A stretch of 64,000 nucleotides of DNA, taken from NCBI RefSeq assembly GCF_000149955.1, contig NC_030987.1, positions 4,583,190 to 4,647,189 on the forward strand, given 5' to 3'. The notes under the pieces were generated by a model. That model was not told where the DNA came from. It worked only from the letters and a program-made list of their open reading frames with translations, and did no database searches. The stretch is from Fusarium oxysporum f. sp. lycopersici 4287. Its lineage: Eukaryota; Ascomycota; Sordariomycetes; Hypocreales; Nectriaceae. A program made the translations under genes and the position numbers. Shown piece by piece: positions 46,375-57,387 of the stretch (position 1 is the stretch's first letter; the number at the start of each line of letters is the position of its first letter).

Positions 46375-49300
46375 TTATAGAGTACACAATCCATTGACGC
46401 AAGCACAGATTCCCAGCGACGTACACAAGTTCAGGTTTGCCACACAGTCATCTTCTGTAGAACAAGAGACATCATCGACGCAGACTTCTTGTTGACAGCT
46501 TTGTCCAGCTCTGCACTGCAAGTTTGTCGAACATGTGTTGACGTTTGATGGTGGACTGCAAACCGCATTCAAGCAAACGCAGAGGCCAAGGGCGCAAAGA
46601 GGTTGCAGAGATAAGAGGCAATCAACACTGTCGGAGCAAGATGAGGCGCCTCCGTTGCCAGTACTGGGGGATGATGCCCTGCAAAAGCCATCTGCGGCAC
46701 ATGTCTGGCCTGCGACCGTACAGTCGCTGTCGCCAGAACATGGTGTTTCCGAACTACCAGTTGGTGCCGCTGTATTGCCAGATGTTACAGTGACAAAGCC
46801 GCTGCTCGGGTTTGCAGTCTGTTGACAAATCAGGTCTATGCAAGCAAAAATCCCTAAAGCATTTGCGCCAATTGCTGCGATGCAGTCCTGGTTTGTTGAG
46901 CACTCGATATCGGCGGTGGCTCCCGGAGAAGGCGGCTGAGTTGTCGAAGGTCCAGCGCCTGCAGTTGAAGTAGTCTCCCGGCAGAGAGCGTTAACGCAGA
47001 CAAATAATCCCAATGCCTGGGCGCCGAGAGCGGCGACACAGTCTTGGTCAGTTGCACACTCAACATCAGCTGTAGAAGCCGAAGCAGAGACCCCAGTGTT
47101 AGTTGCTGTCGTCACAACGCTAGCTGTTGCTGTCTGTTGACAAAGAAGATTGACACATGCAAAGATGCCAAGAGCCCCAACTCCAATGGCAGCCACACAG
47201 TCTTGGTCCGTCGAGCACTCGACGTCAGTTCCTTGCACAGACGCGGCAGGCTGAGTAGCAGAGGCACCAGCTCCAGAAGCTGTAGCCGTCTGCTCACATA
47301 AGAGATCTATGCATGCGAAGATTCCTAACGCGTTAGCTCCCAACGCCGCCACGCAGTCTTGATCTGTCGCACAATCGATAGGTTCAGTGATGGTGGGAAC
47401 CGCGATGGAGCCTGTTTGCGAAGCTGTAGTACCTCCATTCGTAGGGTCGGCAGTTGGTTGAAGCTGACAAATGAGGTCCACACAGACGTAGATTCCTAAG
47501 ACAGACAGTCCGAGGGCGGCTGTACAGTCTTCAGCATTTGCGCACGGTACTGATGTTTGTGCTGCTGGTGCCCCAGCTGTTGTGGTTGGTTCATCATCGC
47601 CACCTCCACCATTGCTCGAGTCGGGTCCAAGTTGGCATACAGCATCTACACAGACACATAAGTTGAGCCCTGCGACCAGGCATAATGCTACGTCGGCCAC
47701 GCAGTCGTCGCTGGTAGAACATGCCGATCTTGTTTGTGTAGCCGACTCGCCGGCTGTTGTAGTTCCTGATCCGCCGGCACCAGACCCTGGGTTATTGCCA
47801 GAAGCCGTGCTTGAGACTTGAGAGCCACTCGTTGTCGTGTCTCTAACGCACACTGCGTCAACGCAAGTGCATAGATTGAGCGCGCCACTCAAACACAGCG
47901 AGACATCAGCTAAGCAGTCATCGTCATCGGTACATGGTGTACCTTCACCACTCTCTGTCGGCGTTGATGGGTTGATGCCCTGGGTTCCAGATGCCGCAGC
48001 AGAGCTGGCGCTTCCTGCTGTAGAAGCACCATCTGGGTCAGTGGTCGGGACACATACTGCGTTCACGCAAGTGCAGATGTTGAGCCCTCCAGAAATGCAG
48101 AGCTCGGTATCGATGACACAATCACTATCATCTGAGCAGGATGTGGGGGATCCATCAGTGGGTGACGAGCCTTGGCCTGTGGTTGTGACAGAGGAAGACT
48201 GTCCACCAGTTGGCTGGCCATTTGAAGAACCAGTCGTTCCAGCCCCTTGGCTTGCGTTGGTTCCCTGCGAATTGGTCGCTGAAGGTTGACTGCCACTTGC
48301 ACTTGTTTGGCCTCCAGCGTTAGGGCCGCCGTCAGTGTTTGAAGATTGTCCACCACCTGTGCCAGATCCAGCTGGGTTTCGAGAGCTAGACTGACTGGCA
48401 ACAGTATTTGAAGTGCCTGAACCTTGAGTTGCAGTACCAGTGCCGCCTCCATTACCGCCTGTAGCCGACGCGCCCCCGTTGTTCGTTGAGAGGCTGCCTG
48501 ACCCTTCTGACCCTTGAGTGCCTGTGTTACCACCACCATTACTATCTGTTGGTGATGGCTCGCCATCTCCGCCACCCGTAGGGTTTCCTTCGGGGCTTCC
48601 AATCTGCCTCGAAGTTGATGTTACCAATCTTCCAGATGCCCCCGTTGAACCTGGGCCAGGATTGACAATTGGTGCCCCATCGGATAGGATGGACGTTGGC
48701 AATGTCTGGTCTGTTGAGCCCGTAGCTCCCGATCCACCTGACCCTGAAGGCGAAGAACCGCCGGATACAGAAGCTCCCGATGTTGCCTCTGAGCCGCCAT
48801 TGGACACAGGGTCGCTCGAGGCAGGGTCGCCATCGCCACCTGTACCACCTCCCTCTGTACCCCCAGTCTGATTCGGAGAGGACGCTGATTGCGACCGACT
48901 GCTGGACCCGTTGTCGCCTCCAGGTCCATCACCTCCAGATCCATTTCCTTGGCTACCAGTTTGGCTTGGACGGGTTCCAGCTTGTGTACTCGAGGTCTGT
49001 CGGCCATTTGACTCTGTATTAGCAACACCAGAGGTATTGTCGGTATCAGGATCACCACCACCAGGAACATTACCCTGTGGTCTGGCCGTAAGTGCTGGTT
49101 GACGTGTTGTTGGTGAACCATTTCCACTGCCATCTGAACCATTGCCTGATGATGAGCCAGAGTCGGGCCCGGATCCAGAGCCATTACCGTCACCATCTCC
49201 ACCATTTGATCCTGAACCACTACCTCCCTGAGATCCAGAACCTGAACTACTGCCTGAGGGTGAATCTGATCCTGAATTTGATCCGTTGCCCGAGCCATTT

Positions 49301-51507
49301 CCGCTTCCTGGACTCGTCCCGGATCCTGAGCTTCCACCGTCATTTGAGCCGCCAGAAGAGCCACTGCTGGAGCCTGAGCCTGAGCCTGAGCCGGAGCCAT
49401 CTCCAGATCCAGAACCACTACCAGAGCCAGATCCTGAGCCAGAATCCCCTGAACCATCACCACCAGAGCCTTGTCCTTGTGTACTGCCAGCCTGTGACCC
49501 ATCGCCAGAAGAGCCGTCGTTAGGAGAGGCCCCATCCGAGGAATCTCCGCTGTCCTGTCCTTCCCCGCCTGTGTTGTCGCCGTTCCCATTGCCACCACTT
49601 GAAGAGGAAGATCCATCATCGGCCCCATTATTTGAGCCGCTTCCCTGGGTTCCTGCACCTCCGCTTGAACCTGAGCCTGTGCCGTCGATGGGGACACAAG
49701 CTCCGTTCTGGCAAGTCTCACCAGTAGGGCAAGCAACTCCATTGCAGCTAGCTAAACCGGGACTTGGCGTGCAGATGTTGCCGATGCAAACTTCATCACT
49801 GCTGCAAGTTTCGCCACCGCATGAAGTTGGATCACCAAGAGCCACGCAGGAATCTTGGATACAAGCATAGTTGATGGGGCAATTGACACCTGATGCGCCG
49901 CAGTTGACCGGGCCATCGGCCGGTACGCACTCGTTGTTAATACAAGCAAAGCCTGGCTGGCAGGTTGATGTCGCTTGTCTCCGCAGAAGACGCAGGAGAC
50001 GGCTGGAGGAGGTACCGCAGGATGACGGGTCCTGAACTGAAGCGCATTGGTTGTTGATACAGACAGTATTGCCAGTACAGGCTGGGTCGCAAGTTGAAGC
50101 TGGTGACCCGGAGCCAGTATCTCCTCCATTCTGGTCCGATGATGCTCCGTCAGCGCCATTTTGATCGGATCCATCTTGGTCTGCTTGCCCATCCCCGTTT
50201 CCTGAGCCAGAAGCTGAGTCATCTCCCCCTCGCCCAGCATCGCCCGAGGTTCCCTCTGGCCGAGCTGAGGTTGCGCCGTTTCCTTCCGATGAGTCCCCAT
50301 TGCCAGGGGCGTCTCCATCGTTGGAGCCATCTGGCGATTGTGCATCTCCATTACCGGATGCATCATTGTCTTGGCCCGATGGTCCATCTTCATCAGAAGA
50401 TCCTCCTTCTTGGCCGTCGGCATTATCTCCCGAGCCATTGCCATTCGACTCACCGTCGCCAGGGCTGCCGCTTCCTCCAGAGGAACTGCCTCCATCACCC
50501 GACTGTGTATCCCCATCCTCATCTGCACCGGGAATACGTGCTCCGGGACCTCCAGTCCCAGCACCACATGCGACCCTAGCAGTGTTGGATTGATGGACCA
50601 GGTTGCTGGTACATTGGTCCGAGACGCACACCTGGTTGTTTCCGCAGGATTCTGAGCTGCTTCCGCATTGCGATAGGTCGGTTGAGATCTTGATAGGTAG
50701 GCACTCGTTATTCGAGCAGTAAGATCCTGGTTGGCATTTTCCATTAGAGCCGCAATCAGTAGGTGTCCCTGAAGTAATGTTGAGTGAAAGGCATTGTCCA
50801 GAAACACAGAGTTGACCGTCGGTGCAGTTCTTGGGGTTGGCTCCCAGACCACAGTTATAAGTGTCGGTCGAGATGAAGGCCTGACGACAGTAACCGCCTC
50901 GGCATGATGCGCCAAGGGAGCATTCGCTGCTGCTCTTACAGGACTGGACGTTGGTACCAAGTTGAAAGGGCACACATGATCCGTCAAGGCACCAGTTGCC
51001 TGAGGCACAGGTCGTATTTGAAGTACCGCAGGAGTTGGGGTCTGAGCCAATGGCCAACCTTTGGCATCGGTCGTTGACACAGAGAGATCCAGGTCCGCAT
51101 TGTGTGTTGGTACTGCCACAGCGACGAGAGTTTGCCGTCACCTGGATTGGGGAACACTTCCCACTATCGCACCATTGGCCGGGCCGACATGGCCCAGAGC
51201 TATTGGAACCTGATGAGGAGGTGCAGCTGTTGGTATTTGGCCCATCAAGAGGATAGCATCCACCAGCAACGCAGAGCTCTCCGGCTTTGCATGAGTTGCC
51301 ACGTTTGCCGCATTGTGTAGGGTCGAGTCCGATCGTGACGCTTGTACAGCTTCCCCATGTACATACGCCAGGGAGTGGACAGCCTCCAGCATAGAGCATG
51401 CCAGTTTGCTGGTTGGGCTCACTGTCGCAGGGGAGGGTATGGGATGGGGTAGGTGAGAGAAGTAAGAGTGAAGCCATCACGGCTCGCCAGCTCATGTTGG
51501 GAGCCAT
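46375..51507 (-). CDS. Giant secreted Cys-module and Ser/Gly-repeat protein
   Basis: Predicted 1,710 residues, single exon. The ATG at 51507 gives a signal peptide, MAPNMSWRAVMASLLLLSP; an ATG ten codons upstream also exists. The N-terminal part has eight ~25-residue modules of the form C-G-x-C-x-x-G-x-x-C-x-x-x-x-C (for example QCGKRGNSCKAGELCVAGGC). A Gly/Asp/Asn/Ser-rich linker follows, then five more such modules near 49690-50100. A long Ser/Gly-rich low-complexity region spans about 48150-49690. The C-terminal half holds about ten modules of ~30 residues with the outline C-x5-C-x(13-16)-C-x-C-x5-C (for example ECSTDQDCVAAIGV, then GIFACVNLLC). No GPI signal: it ends ICACVNGLCTL. A wall or matrix protein stabilised by disulfides is likely. 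I know no characterised homologue. Confidence 0.82.
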   Translation of the reverse strand: MAPNMSWRAVMASLLLLSPTPSHTLPCDSEPNQQTGMLYAGGCPLPGVCTWGSCTSVTIGLDPTQCGKRGNSCKAGELCVAGGCYPLDGPNTNSCTSSSGSNSSGPCRPGQWCDSGKCSPIQVTANSRRCGSTNTQCGPGSLCVNDRCQRLAIGSDPNSCGTSNTTCASGNWCLDGSCVPFQLGTNVQSCKSSSECSLGASCRGGYCRQAFISTDTYNCGLGANPKNCTDGQLCVSGQCLSLNITSGTPTDCGSNGKCQPGSYCSNNECLPIKISTDLSQCGSSSESCGNNQVCVSDQCTSNLVHQSNTARVACGAGTGGPGARIPGADEDGDTQSGDGGSSSGGSGSPGDGESNGNGSGDNADGQEGGSSDEDGPSGQDNDASGNGDAQSPDGSNDGDAPGNGDSSEGNGATSARPEGTSGDAGRGGDDSASGSGNGDGQADQDGSDQNGADGASSDQNGGDTGSGSPASTCDPACTGNTVCINNQCASVQDPSSCGTSSSRLLRLLRRQATSTCQPGFACINNECVPADGPVNCGASGVNCPINYACIQDSCVALGDPTSCGGETCSSDEVCIGNICTPSPGLASCNGVACPTGETCQNGACVPIDGTGSGSSGGAGTQGSGSNNGADDGSSSSSGGNGNGDNTGGEGQDSGDSSDGASPNDGSSGDGSQAGSTQGQGSGGDGSGDSGSGSGSGSGSGSGDGSGSGSGSGSSSGSSGGSNDGGSSGSGTSPGSGNGSGNGSNSGSDSPSGSSSGSGSQGGSGSGSNGGDGDGNGSGSGPDSGSSSGNGSDGSGNGSPTTRQPALTARPQGNVPGGGDPDTDNTSGVANTESNGRQTSSTQAGTRPSQTGSQGNGSGGDGPGGDNGSSSRSQSASSPNQTGGTEGGGTGGDGDPASSDPVSNGGSEATSGASVSGGSSPSGSGGSGATGSTDQTLPTSILSDGAPIVNPGPGSTGASGRLVTSTSRQIGSPEGNPTGGGDGEPSPTDSNGGGNTGTQGSEGSGSLSTNNGGASATGGNGGGTGTATQGSGTSNTVASQSSSRNPAGSGTGGGQSSNTDGGPNAGGQTSASGSQPSATNSQGTNASQGAGTTGSSNGQPTGGQSSSVTTTGQGSSPTDGSPTSCSDDSDCVIDTELCISGGLNICTCVNAVCVPTTDPDGASTAGSASSAAASGTQGINPSTPTESGEGTPCTDDDDCLADVSLCLSGALNLCTCVDAVCVRDTTTSGSQVSSTASGNNPGSGAGGSGTTTAGESATQTRSACSTSDDCVADVALCLVAGLNLCVCVDAVCQLGPDSSNGGGGDDEPTTTAGAPAAQTSVPCANAEDCTAALGLSVLGIYVCVDLICQLQPTADPTNGGTTASQTGSIAVPTITEPIDCATDQDCVAALGANALGIFACIDLLCEQTATASGAGASATQPAASVQGTDVECSTDQDCVAAIGVGALGIFACVNLLCQQTATASVVTTATNTGVSASASTADVECATDQDCVAALGAQALGLFVCVNALCRETTSTAGAGPSTTQPPSPGATADIECSTNQDCIAAIGANALGIFACIDLICQQTANPSSGFVTVTSGNTAAPTGSSETPCSGDSDCTVAGQTCAADGFCRASSPSTGNGGASSCSDSVDCLLSLQPLCALGLCVCLNAVCSPPSNVNTCSTNLQCRAGQSCQQEVCVDDVSCSTEDDCVANLNLCTSLGICACVNGLCTL
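46378..48145 (-). repeat. C-terminal Cys-module tandem repeats
   Basis: About ten related modules with short Thr/Ala/Ser/Gly spacers, each starting C-S/A-T-D/N-Q-D-C. Four neighbouring copies (about 46840-47400) are very alike, which points to recent duplication. Confidence 0.8.
48150..49690 (-). repeat. Ser/Gly-rich low-complexity coding region
   Basis: Long GSGS/GSSG/GNGSG-type sequence, densest at about 49280-49440. It opens long spurious reading frames in the other phases and on the other strand. Confidence 0.8.
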
Positions 51508-54336
51508 GATAGATGTTTGGTATTGTTTAAATGGCATTGATCAACCTCGATGATCATAGAATGCCAACGAGATGATCCTTCAACTATATAACGATTGAAC
51601 AAGAGCCAGGCGCACAGGCTACTATGAGCGACGCCTTCACGCCTTCGTCACCGACGGGCCTTCCACCGTGATAACATGTCGTCATATCAAGAGTCCAGGG
51701 ACTCCTGGAAAGAGGACCCTGTACTCCAGGTTGTAATATGCAACGACATCATGAGCGAAAGTTTAATCCGCCCAGAGGCTCCCAACAGCCTTGAGCATAC
51801 CTGTCACGGTCAGTGTTATCGGCGGACAAGATCAGTTCAGTACTGGTAAACCTACCAGGCTTGAAGAGGGCTACTCAAATGGACTCCATCGTCCCACCAT
51901 ACTCGCCCACAAGAATCTAGGGATAGCCTCAAGTCCTGTCTCCATTAGCTCGCGGAACTGTCATGTTTCCGGTCACGGGGTAAACCTTGCGACCCTCCCG
52001 CCAACGTTCACAGCGGGCTCAGCAGGAACTAGCGCCCCGTTGACAACTTAAACTCGCGATGAACACTCCGGATGAGCTTTGACGACATGATGAGTCGGGG
52101 TGAACAGCTGAAGATCTCTAAAGACTTGGCGCCTGATGTAGATCGTTGGGGCGCGGGAATGTCTCGGTGCCGGGCACAAGATTGGGGCCTGCGTCTAACG
52201 AGCGCCTCAATTCCCCGGACTTTGTTTGGTTGCTCAGGCGAGCTGCCGTTTTCGGCAGCACAAAACGGGTAGGCTAACACTGACCAGCGCGGCTGTGGAG
52301 TTATCATTGCGGGACGGTTTGGATCAAAAGAAACCCTTGTCGTATAATGTCCAGTATGTTAGCAATCAGGTCCTTGGTCGTCTAAATGTGAAGAAGCCAC
52401 GAATACTACAGCTCATGAGAATTTTGATTACGTTGTGCTACCTTAATCACTAATTTCCAAGGCAACCACTGTATCAAGTGTGAAAATGGAAAGACCTCCA
52501 CCTAGTGCTTGGAAATCTTTATGTGTCATTCTAAAAACTAAATTGGTGATCTTCATCGGATCTTGTGAGTTGATCTTTGAGGCTATCTCCAGATGGCCGC
52601 TCTTGGCCTAATCAAACAAAGTGAAGGTCAACATCGGAATATGAGATGTGATACTCTCCTGTTACTAAGTATGGAACGACATCAACGGCTGGCTGTTACT
52701 ATGTATGGGGGATGGGGTCCGCATTCTTGATCTAGATCTAGTCTGTATGACAGCAGATGCAGGTTCATATTTACTCCTCGGAGCAGATATCTTTTATAGG
52801 CTAGTAGAACGGGAACATACCTCAGGATCCGATCAAATTCATGGCAAAGAGTCCACGGATACATTCTATTTCTTTGATTTTCATTTTTGGTTTGCTTCCT
52901 TGCAGACCTAACATTCAACATGTTTTTGAATCCAGGCAAACACTACTGTAATCAAAAGTATCCTTTTGATATCTCAAGCCCTCGTAATGGCTTCACGGAT
53001 GTCACCCACTTGAATCTTGGCCTGCTCGCGTATCTGATGTCACTGTCTTTTGACACTTTTTCCGGTTCTTGTTTCCGGTGGCTTGTCTTGGCGCAGCCTC
53101 ATGCCAGGGGTTTTTCGCATTCATTATAAGTAGAAAGTATATCACCTTCTTCGGCGGCATCTTATTGGACAGCTTTAAGCTGAAATCGGCCAAAATAAGC
53201 GACTTACGAGTGACCGTTTGTGGGAATAAGCTTGGTAGATCCGTACCTTGCAGGTTATATGACAAGACACTCTCAACGGTGATTGTCAAGCTTTACATGC
53301 CACCCCACACTGACATAAGAACTATTTGTTATGACGATCAGGCACAGTCATCAGGGGATTGCTAGGGTATGAATCCAGATTCCTTTTTGACAGGTCGTTT
53401 TCTCCAAGACGCCAACGCCGTCCTAGGACTAGCTTACAGAGCCTCAGCCATCACGATAACCGCTCCCAACGTCATGTTCGAGACTCAAGGCTGAGATCGA
53501 CATTATCAGATCATGTTCAAAGAGGGCCCAAGAGAGCTCAGTAGTGGCTCAAGAAAATCTCGGGAATGCTGATCCTTGTTCGTCTCGTGCCCTCTCAATG
53601 GCTTCCAGGACCGGCGGAAGTTCCCGTAAGTGATGATCCCAATCAAGTGAGCAATGCCCAATAAGATAGCTGGTTACAAAATTCTAAATTCTTGTTCAAG
53701 TTCTCTTATTAATCAAGTTCAATACGTTGAGATCCGTTCTCTCGGATGTTGGGTTGCCGTATTTGTATCATGTGCCCAGTTGGGACTGCTCGGGGAGGCT
53801 GGAATTTAATGACGTATGACGAGATTGAGTAACACAAGTCTCGTCAAGGAGACATGGTAGAAGTTATCTTGAATTCGATATTGTTTTCAGAGCTCCAATA
53901 GGTTTTGTCTGTAGTAGGATTGTCGCATAAAGAACAGAGCATTCATGTTCATAGCTTGTTGTCCGGAAAACACTTCCGAAGACCTCATAGTTCAGAAGAA
54001 ATAGTTACATTCTCTGATCTGATTTGTAATTCCATGCTCGTGTTCTTTACGTTCTGGTTGTTTTGGACGACTCTTGCGGTACCTGGCTACGAAGCTGATA
54101 TGTCGATCAAGACGACATATCCAATTCCATGGAAATAATCATGTCCCTCCATGATCCTGTCTCCCGGGAATAAACGCTTTGTTAATCCGAATATCAGGGT
54201 GAACAAGTTTTTGGTAACTCAATCACATTTGTTTCGCTTTTGGTGGCCCTGAAATCCTGAATCACATTCCTTAACAAAGTGAACCTGGCGCAACGAAGAG
54301 TGACATCACGGACGGGAGTCTTGGGGATGGCAAACA
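51508..54336. other. Gene-poor region, about 2.8 kb
   Basis: I find no ORF with a family signature on either strand, and no tRNA or rRNA. Only short overlapping ORFs are present. The part next to the Cys-rich protein gene should contain its promoter. One perfect hairpin is listed separately. Confidence 0.5.
52242..52259. other. Perfect 7-bp hairpin
   Basis: GCTGCCG TTTT CGGCAGC, a perfect stem with a T4 loop. Its arms contain TGCCG/CGGCA, so it might be a palindromic CGG-type protein site rather than an RNA hairpin. No function is shown. Confidence 0.4.
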
Positions 54337-54456
54337 GACCACTTAGGGCCTGAATCATAAGTGATAAAAACACTTAGTCAACTTTAGGATAGTTTAGGAT
54401 GAGTTTAGTAGGATCTTTGACTACCTCGTCTAAGTGTTTTTTGACCCCAAGTGGTC
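54337..54456. repeat. 120-bp imperfect inverted repeat
   Basis: Ends GACCACTTAGGG (left) and, read inward from the right, GACCACTTGGGG. A second inner pair follows: AAAAACACTTAG on the left against AAAAAACACTTAG on the right. The centre has TTTAGGAT repeats. It could be a small non-autonomous element or a stem-forming relic; no clear target-site duplication is seen. Confidence 0.55.
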
Positions 54457-54732
54457 AGACAGCCTCGCTCGCTCTTCGGGGAACTTAGAGTTTCAACGAT
54501 GATCATCCAGGCTCCTCCGGGCGAAAGCAACTTTCAGTATTATTCCCACTATCGAGATTCGCCACGGGAGAGCCCGGGGGATCGAAATCTGGCCAATTAA
54601 AAGCGCTACATTTGAATACGGCCCCACATCTCATATTCAATTTCGAGGAAGGAGCATACAGCCAGTATCTCCATGTTAGACGTCACATGATGGGCTCAAC
54701 ACCACGAATCCGACGATTTGAGCTTTTAGATC

Positions 54733-54759
54733 AAAAAAAAAAAAAAAAAAAAAAAAAAA
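54733..54759. repeat. A27 homopolymer tract
   Basis: Twenty-seven A on the plus strand, that is T27 on the strand of the nearby tRNA, starting about 33 bp past its 3' end. A shorter TTTT lies closer and is the more likely Pol III stop. Confidence 0.8.
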
Positions 54760-54792
54760 GATCATTATCTTCATGAGAAGGGCAAAAGGAAT

Positions 54793-54883
54793 CTCCGGTG
54801 CGGGGAGTCGAACCCCGCTCGCCGCGGCGCTTAATTGCAGAACAATTGAAAACGCGGAATGATAACCGATACACCACACCGGA
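54793..54883 (-). tRNA. tRNA-Glu (anticodon TTC) with a 19-nt intron
   Basis: Cloverleaf on the minus strand: acceptor stem TCCGGTG/CACCGGA with discriminator G; D-arm with GGTTATC; anticodon stem CCGCG/CGCGG with loop TTTTCA-C; T-arm CGGGG TTCGACT CCCCG. The anticodon is TTC (Glu). A 19-nt insertion sits after position 37, the canonical place for nuclear tRNA introns. The presence of the intron and the complete stems supports a real nuclear gene. A T-rich stretch follows on its strand as terminator. Confidence 0.9.
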
Positions 54884-55897
54884 TGTTTGGATGTTAGTCA
54901 GCTTGCTATTTGTGATCTATACAGTCTTCCACCGGCTCTATCCACTCACTCTCTTGTCATATCAATCCCAGGTCTTGAACGTAAAGAATGCTATGGAGAA
55001 TCACGAGTAGGAACATTGGGTCCCGTCTACGTTCAAACGCGCAACACCATTGGGGCTGGAGCCTGTCTGACGTGAAAGTTTGATAACGGTGGGAATAATG
55101 AACGCTGTGTAACAACGAGATTGTTCTACGTTTTGGTCGTCAATTTGGGTGGATCCTCAGGATAAGTCGCCGTTTGCGTTGTCGCTTTTCACATCAGTGA
55201 ACTTCTGTGCTGGTATTGGAGAGAAACACTCGAGAGGGACTGGTTTGCTTTTGAGAGAGCCTTTGTAAAATAAGAGATATTCGTAGCAATGGTAGGAATC
55301 TCGAATTCACAATCGCCCTTTGTATGGTAAGTGCCACTGCAGCTGCATGTGAACTCGAGACGCCTCAAGCAACATCTCACAAGCCACCACCACTCGGAGA
55401 ATTATCTACACATCCTCGCAAACCACCAAACCTAGAACCAATTCGATAATTATGATCTGTTAAATACAGAATTACGACAATCTTAGCAAATGCCGACATC
55501 AAGTCTGGTCAATGGGCACGTGTGTTGACATTTCCCCGCATTCTGATCATATCAGGTTACTTGCCAGATCCGAGGGTCCCGTGGTCAAAGTCAACGTCGA
55601 CCAAACACAATCGTTTTGAAACAAATCAAGTCAAAAGAAGACATAAACGTCCAAGAAAATCAGTATGGTTTGTTCTTTTTCATTGAGCTTCGTCTATCTT
55701 TCTCTATCATATTGCTCATCAATCTTTGAATGTTACGTCAGATTATTTTCAACCTCCACCTCATCTCAGCCATTGCCATAGCGAGAACTCCCATGAACGA
55801 GCATGACCAGCTCTCTAAACCAGAAACCAACTTGGAACAATCAACGCTGACAGAAACAATTTTAGATTCCATAACCGATCCGACGCCGTAATGCTGC
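54884..55897. other. Intergenic region, no gene seen
   Basis: Between the tRNA and the desaturase stop. Short ORFs only; part is presumably the 3' untranslated region of the desaturase gene. Confidence 0.5.
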
Positions 55898-57387
55898 TTA
55901 AGCAACGGGCTTGATGACAGCGGGGGGAGTGCCCACGTTGTTGCGGTTGCGGAAGAACAGAACACCCTTACCAGCGCCCTCGGCACCAGCACTGGGCTCA
56001 ACCCACTGGCACATACGGGCGCTTCGGTACATGGCACGGATGAAGCCACGAGGACCATCCTGGACATCGGCGCGGTAGTGCTTGCCCATGACAGGCTTGA
56101 TGGCCTCGGTAGCCTCGTCGGCGTTATAGAAGGGGATGTTGCTGACGTAGTGGTGAAGAACGTGAGTCTCGATGATGCCGTGGAGAAGGTGGCGGCCGAT
56201 GAAGCCCATCTCACGATCAATGGTAGCAGCGGCACCGCGGACAAAGTCCCACTCGTCATTGGTGTAGTGAGGAAGGGTAGGGTCGGTGTGCTGGAGGAAG
56301 GTGATGGCAACTATAAAGGTCAGTATGAATTGAATTGCAATTGCATGAAGAAAAGCTTACCGAGCCAGTGGTTAACCCAGAGGTAGGGAACAAAGTACCA
56401 GATGGCCATGTTGTAGAAACCGAACTTCTGGACGAGGAAGTACAGAGCAGTGGCCATCAGACCAATACCAATATCGCTGAGGACGATGAGCTTAGCATCC
56501 TTGTTCTCGTACAGAGGGCTGCGGGGGTCGAAGTGGTTGACACCACCACCGAGGCCGTTCTTCTTGCCCTTGCCGCGACCCTCACGCTGGCGCTCATGGT
56601 AGTTGTGGCCGGTAACGTTGGTGAGGAGGTAGTTGGGCCAGCCGACGAGCTGCTGGAGGACGAGCATAAGAAGAGTGAAAGCGGGGGTCTCCTCAGTAAG
56701 ATGGGCAAGCTCGTGGGCCATCTTTCCGAGACGAGTAGCCTGCTGCTCGCGGGTTCGGGGAACGAAGACCATGTCACGCTCCATGTTGCCGGTGGCCTTG
56801 TGGTGCTTTCGGTGGGAGATTTGCCAGCTGAAGTAGGGGACAAGGAGGGAAGAGTGGAGAACCCAGCCAGTAATGTCGTTGACGAGGCGAGAATCGGAGA
56901 AAGCACCGTGACCACACTCATGGGCAATGACCCAGAGACCGGTACCGAAAAGACCCTGAAGAACGGTGTATACGGCCCACAGACCAGCGCGGGCGGGGGT
57001 GGATGGGATGTATTCGGGGGTCACGAAGTTGTACCAAATGCTGAAAGTGGTGGTCAGGAGGACAATGTCGCGGAGGATATAAGCGTATCCCTTGAGAGCA
57101 GAGCGCTTAAAGCAGTGCTTAGGGATGGCATTGTAGATGTCCTTGATGGTAAAGTCGGGGACCTCGAACTGGTTGCCGTAGGTGTCGAGCATAACACCAT
57201 ACTCGGACTTGGGCTTGGCGATATCGACCTCGGACATGGACGAGAGCGATGTGGAAGAGGCCGAGTGCCGGGGAGAGTCTGAAGGAGAGACGGCGGCAGA
57301 CTCAGAATCCGTCACAGTAGTTGAGGTGACGGTGCGTCTAAGCGCAGGGTTCTGCTTGGGCAGGGCCGAAGTCGAAACGGACGCCAT
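55898..57387 (-). CDS. FAD2: Fatty acid desaturase, Delta12 (oleate) type
   Basis: Predicted 479 residues, two exons (intron 56311-56360, 50 nt; 480 codons with stop). Three histidine boxes: HECGH at 156-160, HRKHH at 192-196 and HVLHH at 392-396. Hydrophobic pairs around these boxes give the usual four membrane segments of an endoplasmic-reticulum desaturase. The N-terminal ~60 residues are Ser/Thr-rich and polar. The family converts oleoyl to linoleoyl chains; fungi also have a closely related omega-3/Delta12 form. The long polar N-terminus with VPDFTIKDIYNAIPKHCFKR fits the Delta12 group as I recall it, but specificity is inferred. The ATG at 57387 is preferred over the in-frame ATG at 57462. 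Third-position GC is high, as expected of a strongly expressed housekeeping gene. Confidence 0.92.

Noticed and set aside
48621..51119. Long overlapping ORFs (373 and 455 codons) on the same strand as the Cys-rich protein, in another frame
   Set aside because: They are shifted readings of low-complexity Ser/Gly/Cys sequence, rich in Gln/Met/Ala/Leu without domains, and the Cys-module frame explains the region.
56335..57282. 315-codon ORF antisense to the desaturase
   Set aside because: Mirror of the GC-rich third positions of a clear desaturase gene; no family signature.
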